Positions 10,197 to 19,860 of a stretch of DNA of 64,000 bases are shown piece after piece (position 1 is the stretch's first letter; each line of letters opens with the position of its first letter). Made by a program: the position numbers and the translations under genes. Origin of the DNA: Pseudonocardiales bacterium (GTDB taxonomy: Bacteria; Actinomycetota; Actinomycetes; Mycobacteriales; Pseudonocardiaceae); assembly GCA_023252195.1 (NCBI GenBank), contig JAHEXI010000002.1:186001-250000 (forward strand), written 5' to 3'. The notes under the pieces are model-generated. The model did no database searches. It was not told the origin of the DNA and saw only the letters and a program-made list of their open reading frames with translations.

Positions 10197-10235
10197 GTGG
10201 CATTGAGTGCTATAACACTGTTTGCCACTCACGAG
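10190..10235. repeat. 46-bp double palindrome, copy A2
   Basis: Outer arms CTCGTGAGTG (10190-10199) and CACTCACGAG (10226-10235); the inner part reads CATTGAGTGC, TATA, ACACTGTTTG. The TGA stop of the AbiEi-like gene (10194-10196) is inside the left arm. The element fills the whole junction with the convergent lppZ gene, whose stop is at 10240. Confidence 0.93.
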
Positions 10236-10239
10236 CTTC

Positions 10240-11415
10240 TCAGTCCTGCCCGCCGCCGGGACCGACCAGGTCGGGTAGGACGAACACTCGCTCGTCGCTG
10301 GAGATAGGTTTGCCACCTGTTTTGTTGACCGTGCCCAGCCAGATCTTCCGCCCGTCCGGGCTCAACGCGGCCGCGGAAATCCGGCCGTAGCGCTCTAGCG
10401 GGATCTGCAGGGATGGCCCGACGAACGTGCCGGCCGGCCCGATCCCGAGCACGAACATCGGCGCCCCGCTGGCGAACGCGACTTGGATGCGGCCAAGCAT
10501 GACTGCGCACCCTGCGGCCCCGATGCCGCCGGGCCACGTCCAGGCGGCCCGACCCAGCGGGCGTCCCGGTAGTACCCGATGCAACAGATCATGGTCGGGC
10601 TCGTGGTCGGTGATCCACAGCTCGTTCGTCAGTGGGTCGACGCACAGCCCACCTGGCGCGTGTAGCCCGCTCACCACCACCTTGGAACCGCCAGGATTAC
10701 CCGGCGCCGGGTGGCCGAAGGTGTCGATGCGCAACACCTTGCCGGCGAGCGACTGCGGATCCTCGGCGGCAGCGGGGTTGCCGGCGTTGCCGGTGGCGAC
10801 GAGGAGCATCCCGTGCGAGTCGACCGCGAGCGCGCCGGCGTTTCCGGTCGGCCCCCGGGGGATGCCCGCCAGAACCGGTTTGGGGATGTCGCCGGGGGCG
10901 ATCCGGACCACCCGGTTGTCGATGGGGGTCGTGATGTAGGCATAGATCAGCTCATCTTCGGAATAGCTGGGGGACAGCGCGAGCCCGGTGAGGCCGCCAT
11001 CCCCAGCCGGGTCGACCGCCAGCGCGGCTACCTCCTGGTTCGGTCGGTGGCGCTGAACCTGCAGGATGCGGCCCGTGGTGCGTTCCGCGGCCAGACCCAC
11101 CGGCGCGGAACCAGGCAGTACGACCAGCGCGGAGATCGGTTCCAAGCACGTCGCGACGACCTGCGGGTCCGGGTCCGTGCAGCCTTGTGGCGGACCTGGC
11201 GGTGGACCGCTGTCTGGGCTCGGGCCGGATGGGCCGGGGGCCTGCGGGATCTCGAGCCTCGGTCCAGCTTCTGATCCGACCTCCAGTTTGGGATGAAATG
11301 GCCCGGAAGCCCGGTCCGGAAAGGTCGGTGTCACCGAGCACCCGGCCAACAGCGTCGCGCCCGCGAGCAGGACCGAGATCGCGCGGCGGCCTCCGCGCGA
11401 GCGACGGTCGTTCAC
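10240..11415 (-). CDS. lppZ: LppZ-like lipoprotein, PQQ-dependent sugar dehydrogenase (Gdh/sorbosone) fold
   Basis: 391 residues from GTG 11415, which gives MNDRRSRGGRR, a hydrophobic core and lipobox LLAGC. An upstream extension to 11499 has no signal-like features. After a Pro/Gly/Ser-rich linker (residues about 55-90) comes a six-bladed beta-propeller of the glucose/sorbosone dehydrogenase family, with landmarks GDGGLTGLALSPSY and ELWITDHEPDHD. In mycobacteria LppZ lies between gatB and the cfp6-ilvB region, as here. The family name implies PQQ-dependent sugar oxidation, but no activity can be deduced for this lineage. Expected to be anchored to the outer face of the membrane. Confidence 0.85.
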   Translation of the reverse strand: MNDRRSRGGRRAISVLLAGATLLAGCSVTPTFPDRASGPFHPKLEVGSEAGPRLEIPQAPGPSGPSPDSGPPPGPPQGCTDPDPQVVATCLEPISALVVLPGSAPVGLAAERTTGRILQVQRHRPNQEVAALAVDPAGDGGLTGLALSPSYSEDELIYAYITTPIDNRVVRIAPGDIPKPVLAGIPRGPTGNAGALAVDSHGMLLVATGNAGNPAAAEDPQSLAGKVLRIDTFGHPAPGNPGGSKVVVSGLHAPGGLCVDPLTNELWITDHEPDHDLLHRVLPGRPLGRAAWTWPGGIGAAGCAVMLGRIQVAFASGAPMFVLGIGPAGTFVGPSLQIPLERYGRISAAALSPDGRKIWLGTVNKTGGKPISSDERVFVLPDLVGPGGGQD

Positions 11416-11507
11416 CAGCCCGGTTCGGCTCGGCGCAGGGGGTCGCACGGTCGGCCAGGGTAGGTGCACACCCGTGTGCCGCTGGTGAGCGGCCACCAAA
11501 GAGTGTG

Positions 11508-11924
11508 CTACTGCTCGGACGTCGGTCGCTCGCCGACTTCGACGAGCGACTCAGGCAGCCGCCCGCGGCTCAGCGCCACCAGTACGGGAAGGTCGCCCGC
11601 CCGCACCGTCGGCAGTGGCACGTCATCCCCGGCGCGCAACACGGCAAAGACCCGAGACCGATGATCTATCCGCAGGCCCGCAAGGTCGGACCAGGCGATT
11701 CGCCGAGAGCCCCATACTCGGTACGCCATCATGGTTTCTGGGCCGACCACTGTCCGGGTGCGTACCAGCCAGACCGCAAGCGCCAGTGGCCCGAGGTACA
11801 ACACTTGCAGGCCCGGTGCGCCGAAGGCCACCGGAGTCATGCACACGATCAACCCGAATACCCCAATCAGTGTGGTCAGTGGCAGCCGGAAAGTCACCGT
11901 GGCGGGCTCAATCACGAACGCCAT
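11508..11924 (-). CDS. cfp6: PH-domain membrane protein, Cfp6 family
   Basis: 138 residues from ATG 11924; a TTG at 11936 would add four residues. Two adjacent hydrophobic helices occupy residues about 15-55. They are followed by a bacterial PH (bPH2-like) domain with the conserved run VWGSRRIAWSDLAGLRID. The family includes the mycobacterial low-molecular-weight antigen Cfp6 (Rv3004), found in the same place between lppZ and ilvB. Function is not established for any member; membrane association is expected. It is divergent from the vapB-like gene with about 30 bases between them, so both must be expressed from a very short shared control region or be leaderless. Confidence 0.83.
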   Translation of the reverse strand: MAFVIEPATVTFRLPLTTLIGVFGLIVCMTPVAFGAPGLQVLYLGPLALAVWLVRTRTVVGPETMMAYRVWGSRRIAWSDLAGLRIDHRSRVFAVLRAGDDVPLPTVRAGDLPVLVALSRGRLPESLVEVGERPTSEQ

Positions 11925-11957
11925 ACTGTCAGGCAATCATAGGCGTACAGTAGGCGC

Positions 11958-12209
11958 ATGCCACGGGTTCAGATCTATCTGCCAGACGATCTCCACCAGG
12001 CGGTCAAGGAGCTGGAGCTGCCGATCTCGGAGCTCAGCCAGCACGCCGTGCGAGTCGAGCTTCGCCGGCGGGAGTTGGCCGCTGCGGCGGACCGGTATCT
12101 GGCTGAGCTCGCCGTGGAACTCGGTGGGCCGCCCACGGCTGATGAGCTGGCGGCCGCGGACGCCTGGATAGATGCCGCCACCGTTCCTCCTGCGCGACGG
12201 CCCAGATGA
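11958..12209 (+). CDS. Ribbon-helix-helix antitoxin, VapB-like
   Basis: 83 residues. The N-terminus MPRVQIYLPDDLHQAVKEL is a classic MetJ/Arc ribbon-helix-helix DNA-binding start, and the remainder is a helical tail expected to bind the toxin. It is followed by a PIN-domain protein, forming a type II toxin-antitoxin pair in the usual order. Such antitoxins repress their own promoter and neutralise the nuclease. The stop codon TGA at 12207-12209 is created by the first unit of a 15-bp tandem array (12194-12267), whose units each contain ATGA. Confidence 0.85.
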   Translation: MPRVQIYLPDDLHQAVKELELPISELSQHAVRVELRRRELAAAADRYLAELAVELGGPPTADELAAADAWIDAATVPPARRPR

Positions 12210-12267
12210 CGACGGCCCAGATGACGACGGCCCAGATGACGACGGCCCAAATGACGACGGCCCCGCT
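12194..12267. repeat. 15-bp tandem repeat at the antitoxin/toxin junction
   Basis: About five direct units of gacgacggcccagat. Units at 12208-12222 and 12223-12237 are identical, 12238-12252 has one change and 12253-12267 diverges at its 3' end. The unit length is a multiple of three, so in the toxin frame it reads D-D-D-G-P repeats without stops. Each of the first units carries ATGA, giving repeated stop/start overlaps in another frame. Confidence 0.92.
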
Positions 12268-12285
12268 GAAGGTGAGACGACACAG

Positions 12286-12669
12286 GTGAATCTGGTCCTC
12301 GACTCGGGCGCCATCACCGCGCTGGGCCGTCGGGACCGGCAGACGGCCGCGCGCATCGCCGCGCTGCGTCAGCGCGGTCTGTGGCCACCGATCGTGTCCA
12401 CGGCGGTGCTCGTCGACTCGCTGACCGGCAACCGGGTGCGCGATGCATCGGCGAACCGGACGGTCGGACTGTCCCTGGTGCAGGCGGTGGATGAACCGCT
12501 GGCCTGTCGGGCGGCGCAGTTTCGTGGCCGGGCGCGTGCAGGTTCCGCCGTAGATGCCATCGTGGTGGCCACCGCGGAGCTGCTCGAAGCGCTGGTGATG
12601 ACGGGCAATCCGATTGACCTTGCCCGACTATCCCGACACGCCAACAGCGTCTCCCTGCTGCCCACCTGA
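12286..12669 (+). CDS. PIN-domain ribonuclease toxin, VapC-like
   Basis: 127 residues from GTG 12286, where the PIN fold begins (VNLVLDSGAITALG, with the first catalytic Asp). Further acidic residues appear in AVLVDSLTGN and SAVDAIVVATAELL, as expected for the metal site of PIN nucleases. An in-frame start at 12172 would add 38 residues that are almost entirely the translated DDDGP tandem repeat. I consider that less likely, but it cannot be excluded. VapC toxins cleave RNA, often initiator or other tRNAs. Partner of the antitoxin ending at 12209. Toxin identity is inferred from fold and gene order. Confidence 0.8.
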   Translation: MNLVLDSGAITALGRRDRQTAARIAALRQRGLWPPIVSTAVLVDSLTGNRVRDASANRTVGLSLVQAVDEPLACRAAQFRGRARAGSAVDAIVVATAELLEALVMTGNPIDLARLSRHANSVSLLPT

Positions 12670-12744
12670 GCTGTGTTCTGAGCTGGGGCCAGGGGTGCAT
12701 CAACCTCGCTCGACTCTCAGCATCCGGGAGGGCCTCCCATGAGG

Positions 12745-12774
12745 TTGACGGTGCCCGGGCGAGCCCGTTACCGT
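12745..12774 (+). promoter_or_regulatory. Predicted ilvB promoter (leaderless mini-ORF)
   Basis: A consensus -35 TTGACG (12745-12750), an 18-base spacer and a -10 TACCGT (12769-12774, matching TAnnnT) end exactly seven bases before the GTG of the leader peptide at 12782. This is the geometry of an actinobacterial promoter whose transcript starts at the initiation codon. Start site not measured. Confidence 0.7.
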
Positions 12775-12781
12775 CGGCGAC

Positions 12782-12826
12782 GTGCTGACTTTCACCGTCC
12801 TTGTACGTCAGAGGCGCGTCGTCTGA
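12782..12826 (+). CDS. ilvB leader peptide (Val/Leu-rich, attenuation)
   Basis: A 14-codon ORF encoding MLTFTVLVRQRRVV; six of 14 residues are Leu or Val, ending in two Val codons. The Val codons at 12818-12823 lie inside the left arm of a 9-bp hairpin (12813-12821 with 12841-12849). That hairpin abuts a terminator (12850-12889). This is the expected design for transcription attenuation in response to charged tRNA-Val and tRNA-Leu. No ribosome site is visible; the mini-ORF appears leaderless. Distance to ilvB is 120 bases. Confidence 0.85.
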   Translation: MLTFTVLVRQRRVV

Positions 12827-12889
12827 AGAATCCCAGACGTCGACGCGCCAACCCTCGCTTCAGCCCGACCCGGGCGGCGAGGGTTTTTT
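12813..12889 (+). terminator. ilvB attenuator: leader hairpin plus intrinsic terminator
   Basis: GGCGCGTCG (12813-12821) pairs with CGACGCGCC (12841-12849). Immediately after, AACCCTCGC (12850-12858) pairs with GCGAGGGTT (12877-12885), followed by a T run at 12884-12889. The first stem overlaps the leader peptide codons, so ribosome position can control which structure forms. An antiterminator pairing is only partly evident. Confidence 0.85.
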
Positions 12890-12946
12890 GATGCATTGAA
12901 TGACGTTGATGACAAGGCCGAGCGAACGATGAACTAAGGCAGGACC

Positions 12947-14761
12947 ATGACGACTGTGACTCCCAAAGACATGCCTATTCCCACGCAGCTGCCCAAACCG
13001 GCCCCACCCGTAGGCGCACCCGTACGGATGACGGGGGCACAGGCCCTGGTGCGTTCTCTCGAAGCCCTCGGGTGCGAGGCGGTATTCGGGATCCCTGGCG
13101 GCACGATCCTGCCGGCGTACGACCCACTGCTGGACTCCACGAAGGTCCGCCACGTGCTGGTCCGCCATGAGCAGGGAGCCGGGCACGCCGCCACCGGGTA
13201 CGCGCAGGCCACCGGGCGGGTCGGGGTGTGCATGGCGACGTCGGGTCCGGGTGCGACGAATCTCGTCACGCCGCTGGCCGACGCCCATATGGACTCAGTG
13301 CCGGTGGTGGCGATCACCGGCCAGCAGACCCGGGCGCTGATCGGTACGGACGCCTTCCAGGAGGCGGACATCACCGGCATCACGATACCGATCACCAAGC
13401 ACAACATGCTGGTCAAGGACCCCGCGGAGATCCCGAGGGCGATTGCGGAGGCCTTCCACCTGGCCTCCACCGGCCGCCCCGGCCCGGTGCTGGTGGACAT
13501 TCCCAAGGACGTGTTGCAGGAGATGACGTCCTTCGTGTGGCCACCGGAGCTGCAGCTTCCCGGGTACCGGCCGACCACCCGGCCGCATGGCAAGCAGATC
13601 CGGGAGGCCGCCCGGCTGATTGCTACCGCCCGCCGCCCGGTGCTCTACGTCGGCGGCGGCGTGATCAAGGCGCGGGCCACCGCGGCGCTGCGGGAGTTGG
13701 CCGAGCTCACCGGAGCGCCCGTGGTGACCACGCTGATGGCCCGGGGCGCCTTCCCGGACTCGCATCCGCAGCACGTGGGGATGCCCGGTATGCACGGCAC
13801 GGTCGCCGCGGTCGCGGCGATGCAGCGCTCGGACCTGCTGGTGACGTTGGGTGCCCGGTTTGACGACCGGGTCACCGGGCAGCTGTCCTCCTTCGCGCCG
13901 GACGCCGCCGTGGTGCATGCCGACATCGACCCCGCGGAGATCTCCAAGAACCGGCGGGCCGACGTGCCCATCGTGGGGGACTGCGCGGAGGTGATCAGTG
14001 AGCTGATCATCGCGGTGGCGGCCGAGTTCGAGTCTGGCCGGCCGGATCTGGCGCCGTGGTGGCAGCAGCTGCGGAACTGGCAGCAGACGTTCCCGTTGGG
14101 TTATGACCGACCGACCGACGGGATGCTTGCGCCGCAGTTCGTGATCGAGCGGATCGGCGCATTGGTCGGCCCAGACGCGATTTACACCGCGGGGGTGGGC
14201 CAGCACCAGATGTGGGCTGCACAGTTCATCAGGTACGAGAAGCCGGGCAGCTGGATCAACTCCGGCGGTCTGGGCACGATGGGTTTCGCGGTGCCCGCGG
14301 CGATGGGCGCCAAGCTCGGCAGACCTGATGTCGCGGTCTGGGCCATCGACGGGGACGGCAGTTTCCAGATGACCAATCAGGAGCTCGCGACCTGCGCGAT
14401 CGAGAACATCCCGATCAAAGTCGCAGTGATCAACAACGGCAGTCTCGGGATGGTCCGGCAGTGGCAGACCTTGTTCTACTCCGAGCGCTACTCACAGACT
14501 GACTTGGGGACGCACTCCCGTATCCCGGATTTCGTGAAGCTCGGCGAGGCATTGGGTTGCGTGGGCCTGCGCTGCGAGGCCGAGGCGGACGTGGACAAGG
14601 TCATTACCCAGGCGATGGAGATCGACGACCAACCGGTCGTGATCGATTTCGTCGTCGGCAAGGACGCGCAGGTGTGGCCAATGGTCGCGGCCGGCACCGG
14701 AAACAGCCACATCATGTCGGCGCGAGACATTCGCCCGCTGTTCGACGAGGACGGGTCATGA
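12947..14761 (+). CDS. ilvB: Acetolactate synthase, large (catalytic) subunit
   Basis: 604 residues from ATG 12947 with AGGCAGGA about six bases upstream. The enzyme condenses two pyruvates to acetolactate, or pyruvate with 2-oxobutyrate, the first common step to Val, Leu and Ile; it needs ThDP, FAD and Mg2+. The catalytic Glu75 lies in [18 protein letters not shown]. The ThDP/Mg motif begins with GDGSFQM near residue 470 and ends with the NN pair. An N-terminal Pro-rich extension of about 30 residues precedes the fold, as in mycobacteria. The stop overlaps ilvN (ATGA at 14758-14761). Expression is predicted to be controlled by the upstream attenuator. Confidence 0.97.
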   Translation: MTTVTPKDMPIPTQLPKPAPPVGAPVRMTGAQALVRSLEALGCEAVFGIPGGTILPAYDPLLDSTKVRHVLVRHEQGAGHAATGYAQATGRVGVCMATSGPGATNLVTPLADAHMDSVPVVAITGQQTRALIGTDAFQEADITGITIPITKHNMLVKDPAEIPRAIAEAFHLASTGRPGPVLVDIPKDVLQEMTSFVWPPELQLPGYRPTTRPHGKQIREAARLIATARRPVLYVGGGVIKARATAALRELAELTGAPVVTTLMARGAFPDSHPQHVGMPGMHGTVAAVAAMQRSDLLVTLGARFDDRVTGQLSSFAPDAAVVHADIDPAEISKNRRADVPIVGDCAEVISELIIAVAAEFESGRPDLAPWWQQLRNWQQTFPLGYDRPTDGMLAPQFVIERIGALVGPDAIYTAGVGQHQMWAAQFIRYEKPGSWINSGGLGTMGFAVPAAMGAKLGRPDVAVWAIDGDGSFQMTNQELATCAIENIPIKVAVINNGSLGMVRQWQTLFYSERYSQTDLGTHSRIPDFVKLGEALGCVGLRCEAEADVDKVITQAMEIDDQPVVIDFVVGKDAQVWPMVAAGTGNSHIMSARDIRPLFDEDGS

Positions 14762-15264
14762 CCGAACACACCATGTCGGTGCTGGTGGAGAACAAGCCGG
14801 GCGTGCTCGCCCGGGTGGCCGGGCTGTTCAGCCGTCGCGGCTTCAATATCCACTCATTGGCGGTCGGACCCACCGAAAATCCTGATATATCCCGGATGAC
14901 CATCGTGGTCGCGGTCGATGAGCTGCCTCTGGAGCAGGTCACCAAGCAACTCAACAAGCTGATCAACGTCATCAAGATCGTCGAACTCGAGCCGGCGATG
15001 GCGGTGCAGCGGGAGCTGTTGCTGGTGAAAGTCCGGGCTGACACCACGGTGCGCTCCCAGGTGCTCGAGACGGTCACGCTGTTTCGGGCCAAAGTGGTCG
15101 ACGTCTCCCCGGAGGCACTGACCATCGAGGCCACCGGCACCGCAGACAAGATCGAGGCGCTGTTGCGGATGCTGGAGCCCTTCGGTATCCGAGAAATGGC
15201 CCAATCCGGCATGGTAGCCATGGGCCGCGGCCCCCGCGCCATCACCGCCAGTCCTCTCCGCTAA
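14758..15264 (+). CDS. ilvN: Acetolactate synthase, small (regulatory) subunit
   Basis: 168 residues from ATG 14758, overlapping the ilvB stop. The N-terminal ACT domain ([20 protein letters not shown], then [10 protein letters not shown]) binds the feedback inhibitor, mainly valine. The C-terminal domain ([19 protein letters not shown] onward) contacts the catalytic subunit. Size and domain order are normal. Longer in-frame extensions upstream lie inside ilvB and are not used. Works in a complex with IlvB in the cytosol. Confidence 0.96.
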   Translation: MTEHTMSVLVENKPGVLARVAGLFSRRGFNIHSLAVGPTENPDISRMTIVVAVDELPLEQVTKQLNKLINVIKIVELEPAMAVQRELLLVKVRADTTVRSQVLETVTLFRAKVVDVSPEALTIEATGTADKIEALLRMLEPFGIREMAQSGMVAMGRGPRAITASPLR

Positions 15265-15279
15265 ACCCCACTGCTTGTC

Positions 15280-16381
<1,102 letters not shown>

Positions 16382-16392
16382 ACTTGGTGATC

Positions 16393-17982
16393 GTGACCCG
16401 ACCAATTGTCCTGATCGCTGAAAAACTTGCCCCCTCGGTGCTGGAGGCCTTCGGAGACGAGTTCGACGTCCGGCATGTCGACGGCACCGATCGCAAGGCC
16501 CTGTTCCAGGCGCTAGCCGAGGCCGAGGCGCTGCTGGTGCGCTCGGCTACCCGGGTGGACGCCGAGGCGCTCGGCCACGGCCGTCGGCTCAAGGTCGTCG
16601 CCAGAGCCGGCGTGGGGCTGGACAACATCGACGTACCGGCGGCCACCGAGCGCGGGGTGATGGTGGTCAACGCGCCTACGTCGAACATCGTCTCGGCGGC
16701 CGAGCACGCCATCGCGCTGCTGCTGGCGGTAGCCCGGCGCATCCCGGCGGCCGACGCCAGCCTGCGTAGTGGCCAATGGAAGCGCAGCTCGTTCGGCGGC
16801 GTGGAGCTATCCGGCAAGACCGTCGGTGTGGTGGGCCTGGGCAAGATCGGCCAGCTGGTCGCGCAGCGGCTGGCGGGCTTCGCCACCGAGCTGATCGCCT
16901 ACGACCCCTATGTGTCCCCCGCGCGGGCCGCCCAGCTGGGAATCGAGCTGGTGGACCTGGATGAGCTGCTGTCGCGGGCCGACGCGATCTCGATCCACCT
17001 GCCCAAGACCCCTGAGACGCTCGGGTTGATCGGCGCCGACCAGCTCGCCAAGACCAAACCAGGCGTGCTGATCGTCAACGCCGCGCGCGGTGGGCTCGTC
17101 GACGAGCAGGCGCTGGCCGATGCGGTGCGTGCTGGTCAGGTCGGTGGCGCGGGAATCGACGTCTTCGGCACCGAACCGTGCACGGCGAGCCCGTTGTTCG
17201 AGCTGCCCCAGGTGGTCGTCACCCCGCACCTGGGCGCCTCGACCGCTGAGGCGCAGGACCGGGCCGGTACCGACGTCGCGCGCAGTGTGCTGCGAGCGCT
17301 GCGCGGCGAGTTCGTTCCCGACGCGGTGAACGTGATCAGTGGTGGGGTGGTGGGCGAAGAGGTTCGGCCGTGGCTGCCGCTGACCCAGAAACTGGGCACC
17401 GTGCTGGCCGCGCTGGCCGGTGGTTCGCCCGCGTCGGTGACCGTCGATGTGCGCGGTGAGCTCGCCGCCGAGGAGGTCTCCGTGCTGCGGCTCGCCGCGT
17501 TGCGCGGGGTTTTCGCCGGTGTCGTCGACGAGCAGGTCACCTTCGTCAACGCGCCGCGGCTGGCGCAGGACCGCGGGGTGACTGTCGCCGTGGTCACCGC
17601 CCCGGAGAGTCCGAGCCACCGTAGCGTGGTGAGCGTGCGGGGAATCTTCGCCGATGGCATGGTGCACTCCGTCTCGGGAACGCTATCCGGTCCGGCGCAG
17701 GTGCAGAAGCTGGTCGAGATCGATGGCCGTCATTTCGACTTGCGCGCCGAGGGCCAGGCCATCTTCATGGAATACCCGGACCGCCCCGGCGTGATGGGCA
17801 CCGTCGGCAGTCTGCTGGGCGACGTGGGCGTCAACATCGAGGCGGCCCAGATCAGCCAGACGACCGAGGGTACCGATGCGATCATGATGCTACGGGTGGA
17901 CCGGGCAGTCACTGGTCAAGTGCTGGCCGCGATCGGATCATCGGTGGGCGCCCGCACCGTCCGCTCAGTCACCTTCGGCTGA
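16393..17982 (+). CDS. serA: D-3-phosphoglycerate dehydrogenase
   Basis: 529 residues if started at GTG 16393 (MTRPIVLIAEKLAPSV), which matches the usual N-terminus; GTG 16387 and TTG 16384 are alternatives and no strong ribosome site decides. It oxidises 3-phosphoglycerate with NAD+ as the first step of serine synthesis. Visible parts: substrate domain, Rossmann motif GVVGLGKIGQLVAQRLAG, the catalytic region NAARGGLVDE, and HLGAST with the catalytic His. The long C-terminus carries the ASB domain and an ACT domain (FMEYPDRPGVMGTVGSLLG) for serine feedback. It begins 11 bases after ilvC, so it is likely part of the same transcript. Confidence 0.96.
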   Translation: MTRPIVLIAEKLAPSVLEAFGDEFDVRHVDGTDRKALFQALAEAEALLVRSATRVDAEALGHGRRLKVVARAGVGLDNIDVPAATERGVMVVNAPTSNIVSAAEHAIALLLAVARRIPAADASLRSGQWKRSSFGGVELSGKTVGVVGLGKIGQLVAQRLAGFATELIAYDPYVSPARAAQLGIELVDLDELLSRADAISIHLPKTPETLGLIGADQLAKTKPGVLIVNAARGGLVDEQALADAVRAGQVGGAGIDVFGTEPCTASPLFELPQVVVTPHLGASTAEAQDRAGTDVARSVLRALRGEFVPDAVNVISGGVVGEEVRPWLPLTQKLGTVLAALAGGSPASVTVDVRGELAAEEVSVLRLAALRGVFAGVVDEQVTFVNAPRLAQDRGVTVAVVTAPESPSHRSVVSVRGIFADGMVHSVSGTLSGPAQVQKLVEIDGRHFDLRAEGQAIFMEYPDRPGVMGTVGSLLGDVGVNIEAAQISQTTEGTDAIMMLRVDRAVTGQVLAAIGSSVGARTVRSVTFG

Positions 17983-18111
17983 CCTCACGCAGGACCACCC
18001 GTCTGGGGTCACCCATTTGAGCTAACCGCTGTGCGGTGCGGTAGGTAGCTGCGGGTAATCTGCCCGCTGCGAAGGGTCCCATGGCGGGGGCCCGGGCACG
18101 GGAGGTGTCTC

Positions 18112-19161
18112 ATGCGGCTTGCGGTGATCCCTGGCGACGGGATCGGTCCAGAGGTGATCGGCGAGGCGCTCAAGGTGCTCGGCGAGGTCGCCCCCGATGC
18201 CGAGACCACGCCCTACGACCTCGGCGCGGCGCGCTGGCACTCCAGTGGGGAGCTGCTGCCTGAGTCGGTGCTCAACGAGTTACGCCAGCACGACGCCATC
18301 CTGCTCGGCGCGGTGGGGGATCCTTCCGTGCCCAGCGGAATCCTTGAGCGCGGGTTGTTGCTGCGGCTGCGTTTTGAGCTGGACCACCACGTGAACCTGC
18401 GACCCGCCAGGCTGTATCCCGGGGTGCGCAGCCCGCTGGCCGACCCTGGCAGCATCGACATGATAGTGGTCCGGGAGGGCACCGAGGGCCCCTACGTGGG
18501 CAACGGTGGGTTGTTGCGCAAGGACACCCCCCACGAGATCGCCACCGAGGTCAGCTTGAACACCGCCTTCGGGGTGGAGCGCGTCGTGCGCGATGCGTTC
18601 GCGCGGGCCGCGGCGCGCCCGCGTAGGCATCTGACGCTGGTACACAAGACCAACGTGCTGTGCCACGCCGGATCGCTGTGGTCCCGAATCGTGGAGGAAG
18701 TGTCGCTGCAGCATCCCGAGGTGACGGTGGCCTACCAGCACGTCGACGCTGCCACCATCCACCTGGTCACCGACCCCGGCCGGTTCGACGTGATCGTCAC
18801 CGACAACCTGTTCGGCGATATCCTCACCGATCTCGCGGCGGCCGTCACCGGTGGGATCGGGCTGGCCGCCAGCGGCAACCTCGACGTGGCTCGCCGCAAC
18901 CCCAGCATGTTCGAGCCAGTGCACGGCTCCGCCCCGGACATCGCCGGCCAGGGCATCGCGGACCCGACGGCTGCCGTGCTGTCGATCGGTCTGATGCTCG
19001 CCCATCTGGGACTGGACGAGCCGTCCCGCCGCGTGGAGGCCGCCGTCGCCTTCGACCTGGCCACCCGGGATCACACCCATCCGGGTGGTACCCATGCGAT
19101 CGGTGACCGGCTGGCCGCCCTGGTCTCGTCAAGCCAGCGGGTCGAGCGCGCCACCCTGTAG
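18112..19161 (+). CDS. leuB: 3-Isopropylmalate dehydrogenase
   Basis: 349 residues from ATG 18112 with GGAGG at 18101-18105, six bases upstream. It oxidatively decarboxylates 3-isopropylmalate in leucine synthesis. The isocitrate/isopropylmalate dehydrogenase features are clear: [20 protein letters not shown] at the start, the substrate-binding Arg-rich region, and [13 protein letters not shown] with metal-binding Asp residues. [16 protein letters not shown] follows near the C-terminus. The length is typical of actinobacterial enzymes. The 130-base gap after serA shows no leader peptide or terminator that I can support. Confidence 0.96.
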   Translation: MRLAVIPGDGIGPEVIGEALKVLGEVAPDAETTPYDLGAARWHSSGELLPESVLNELRQHDAILLGAVGDPSVPSGILERGLLLRLRFELDHHVNLRPARLYPGVRSPLADPGSIDMIVVREGTEGPYVGNGGLLRKDTPHEIATEVSLNTAFGVERVVRDAFARAAARPRRHLTLVHKTNVLCHAGSLWSRIVEEVSLQHPEVTVAYQHVDAATIHLVTDPGRFDVIVTDNLFGDILTDLAAAVTGGIGLAASGNLDVARRNPSMFEPVHGSAPDIAGQGIADPTAAVLSIGLMLAHLGLDEPSRRVEAAVAFDLATRDHTHPGGTHAIGDRLAALVSSSQRVERATL

Positions 19162-19198
19162 CGAGCCTGTCACCCGACGTGACAAGCCTTCCTAGTCT

Positions 19199-19254
19199 CG
19201 AACTCCACAGGAGTGCTGTCTGAGGCGGCACCAGCAGCTCTGCTGTGGAGTTCG
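19199..19254. repeat. Inverted repeat B1 (leuB / DUF397 convergent junction)
   Basis: CGAACTCCACAGGAGTGCTG (19199-19218) and CAGCTCTGCTGTGGAGTTCG (19235-19254) are imperfect 20-bp inverted arms. The right arm is nearly identical to an arm of the element at 33003-33062, so these are two members of one family. No T-tail follows. Confidence 0.85.
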
Positions 19255-19318
19255 GGATGCTGAGAGCTCAAGGGCCGCCCCGGGCATTGCTCCCGCAGCT
19301 GTTGGTGGGGCGGGGCGG

Positions 19319-19567
19319 TCACATGACGTCGAACTCGCCGTCCTTGGCGCCGAGCACGAACGCCTCCCACTCCGACGGTGTGAAGATCAGAGTCTGGTCG
19401 TCCACGGGATGCTCGGAACTGCGCATCGCCACGTAGCCGTCCTGTACGAAGGCGATCTCCAGATGTGGCCCCGCTAGCTCCTCCGAGCCCGCTGCGCGCT
19501 GCCACACGGCGTTCGACAGATCGATGGTGCCGCGGATGTGCTTCTTATCGTCGTGGATATCGCCCAT
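19319..19567 (-). CDS. DUF397 domain protein
   Basis: 82 residues from an ATG at 19567. The DUF397 signature is visible: the opening strand DLSNAVWQRA, then GYVAMRSSEHP, and the C-terminal FTPSEWEAFVLGAKDGEFD. These small proteins are abundant in filamentous actinobacteria and usually sit beside an XRE-type helix-turn-helix regulator as a regulatory pair (AbaA/BldB-type neighbourhoods). Here no such partner is adjacent; neighbours are leuB and the cimA leader. Function is unknown; a regulatory role is only suggested by the family. Confidence 0.88.
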   Translation of the reverse strand: MGDIHDDKKHIRGTIDLSNAVWQRAAGSEELAGPHLEIAFVQDGYVAMRSSEHPVDDQTLIFTPSEWEAFVLGAKDGEFDVM

Positions 19568-19815
19568 AGGATCACCGTATCGAGTCCGCGCAGTGCACCA
19601 AGGCGCTGGCTACCTCACCCGGCAAGCTCGAGTTCGCTGCCCGAAGGCTCCCGTGATCGTTGAAAGGGAGCCGTGCGCGTGCAGTTTCGCCCTGCCGCGG
19701 CTCACTTTCGACGATCACAAGCACGGCTATGACCGCAGCCTCTGTCGAACACCAGGCAACTCCAGGTAGTGAGGGGTGGGTTCCGCTTGGCTACGAGGTG
19801 TGCAAGACTGCGCTC

Positions 19816-19860
19816 GTGGCACACCACTGTGTGATCATTATTGCTGAGCGCGTCGGGTAA
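19816..19860 (+). CDS. cimA leader peptide (Ile-rich, attenuation)
   Basis: A 14-codon ORF encoding MAHHCVIIIAERVG, with three consecutive Ile codons at 19834-19842 preceded by Val. Its last codons form the left arm of a 10-bp hairpin that is followed by a terminator and then cimA. An in-frame GTG at 19798 could extend it by six residues. No ribosome site is evident. A weak leaderless promoter (TTCCGC 19781-19786, 17 bases, AAGACT 19804-19809) ends six bases before the GTG. The composition fits control by isoleucyl-tRNA. Confidence 0.85.
   Translation: MAHHCVIIIAERVG

Noticed and set aside
12172-12285. N-terminal extension of the VapC-like toxin
   Set aside because: The extension is mainly translated tandem repeat; the PIN fold begins at the GTG at 12286. 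Kept as an alternative only.
17983-18111. Leader peptide or attenuator before leuB
   Set aside because: Short frames here contain no run of Leu codons and no terminator hairpin with a T-tract was found.
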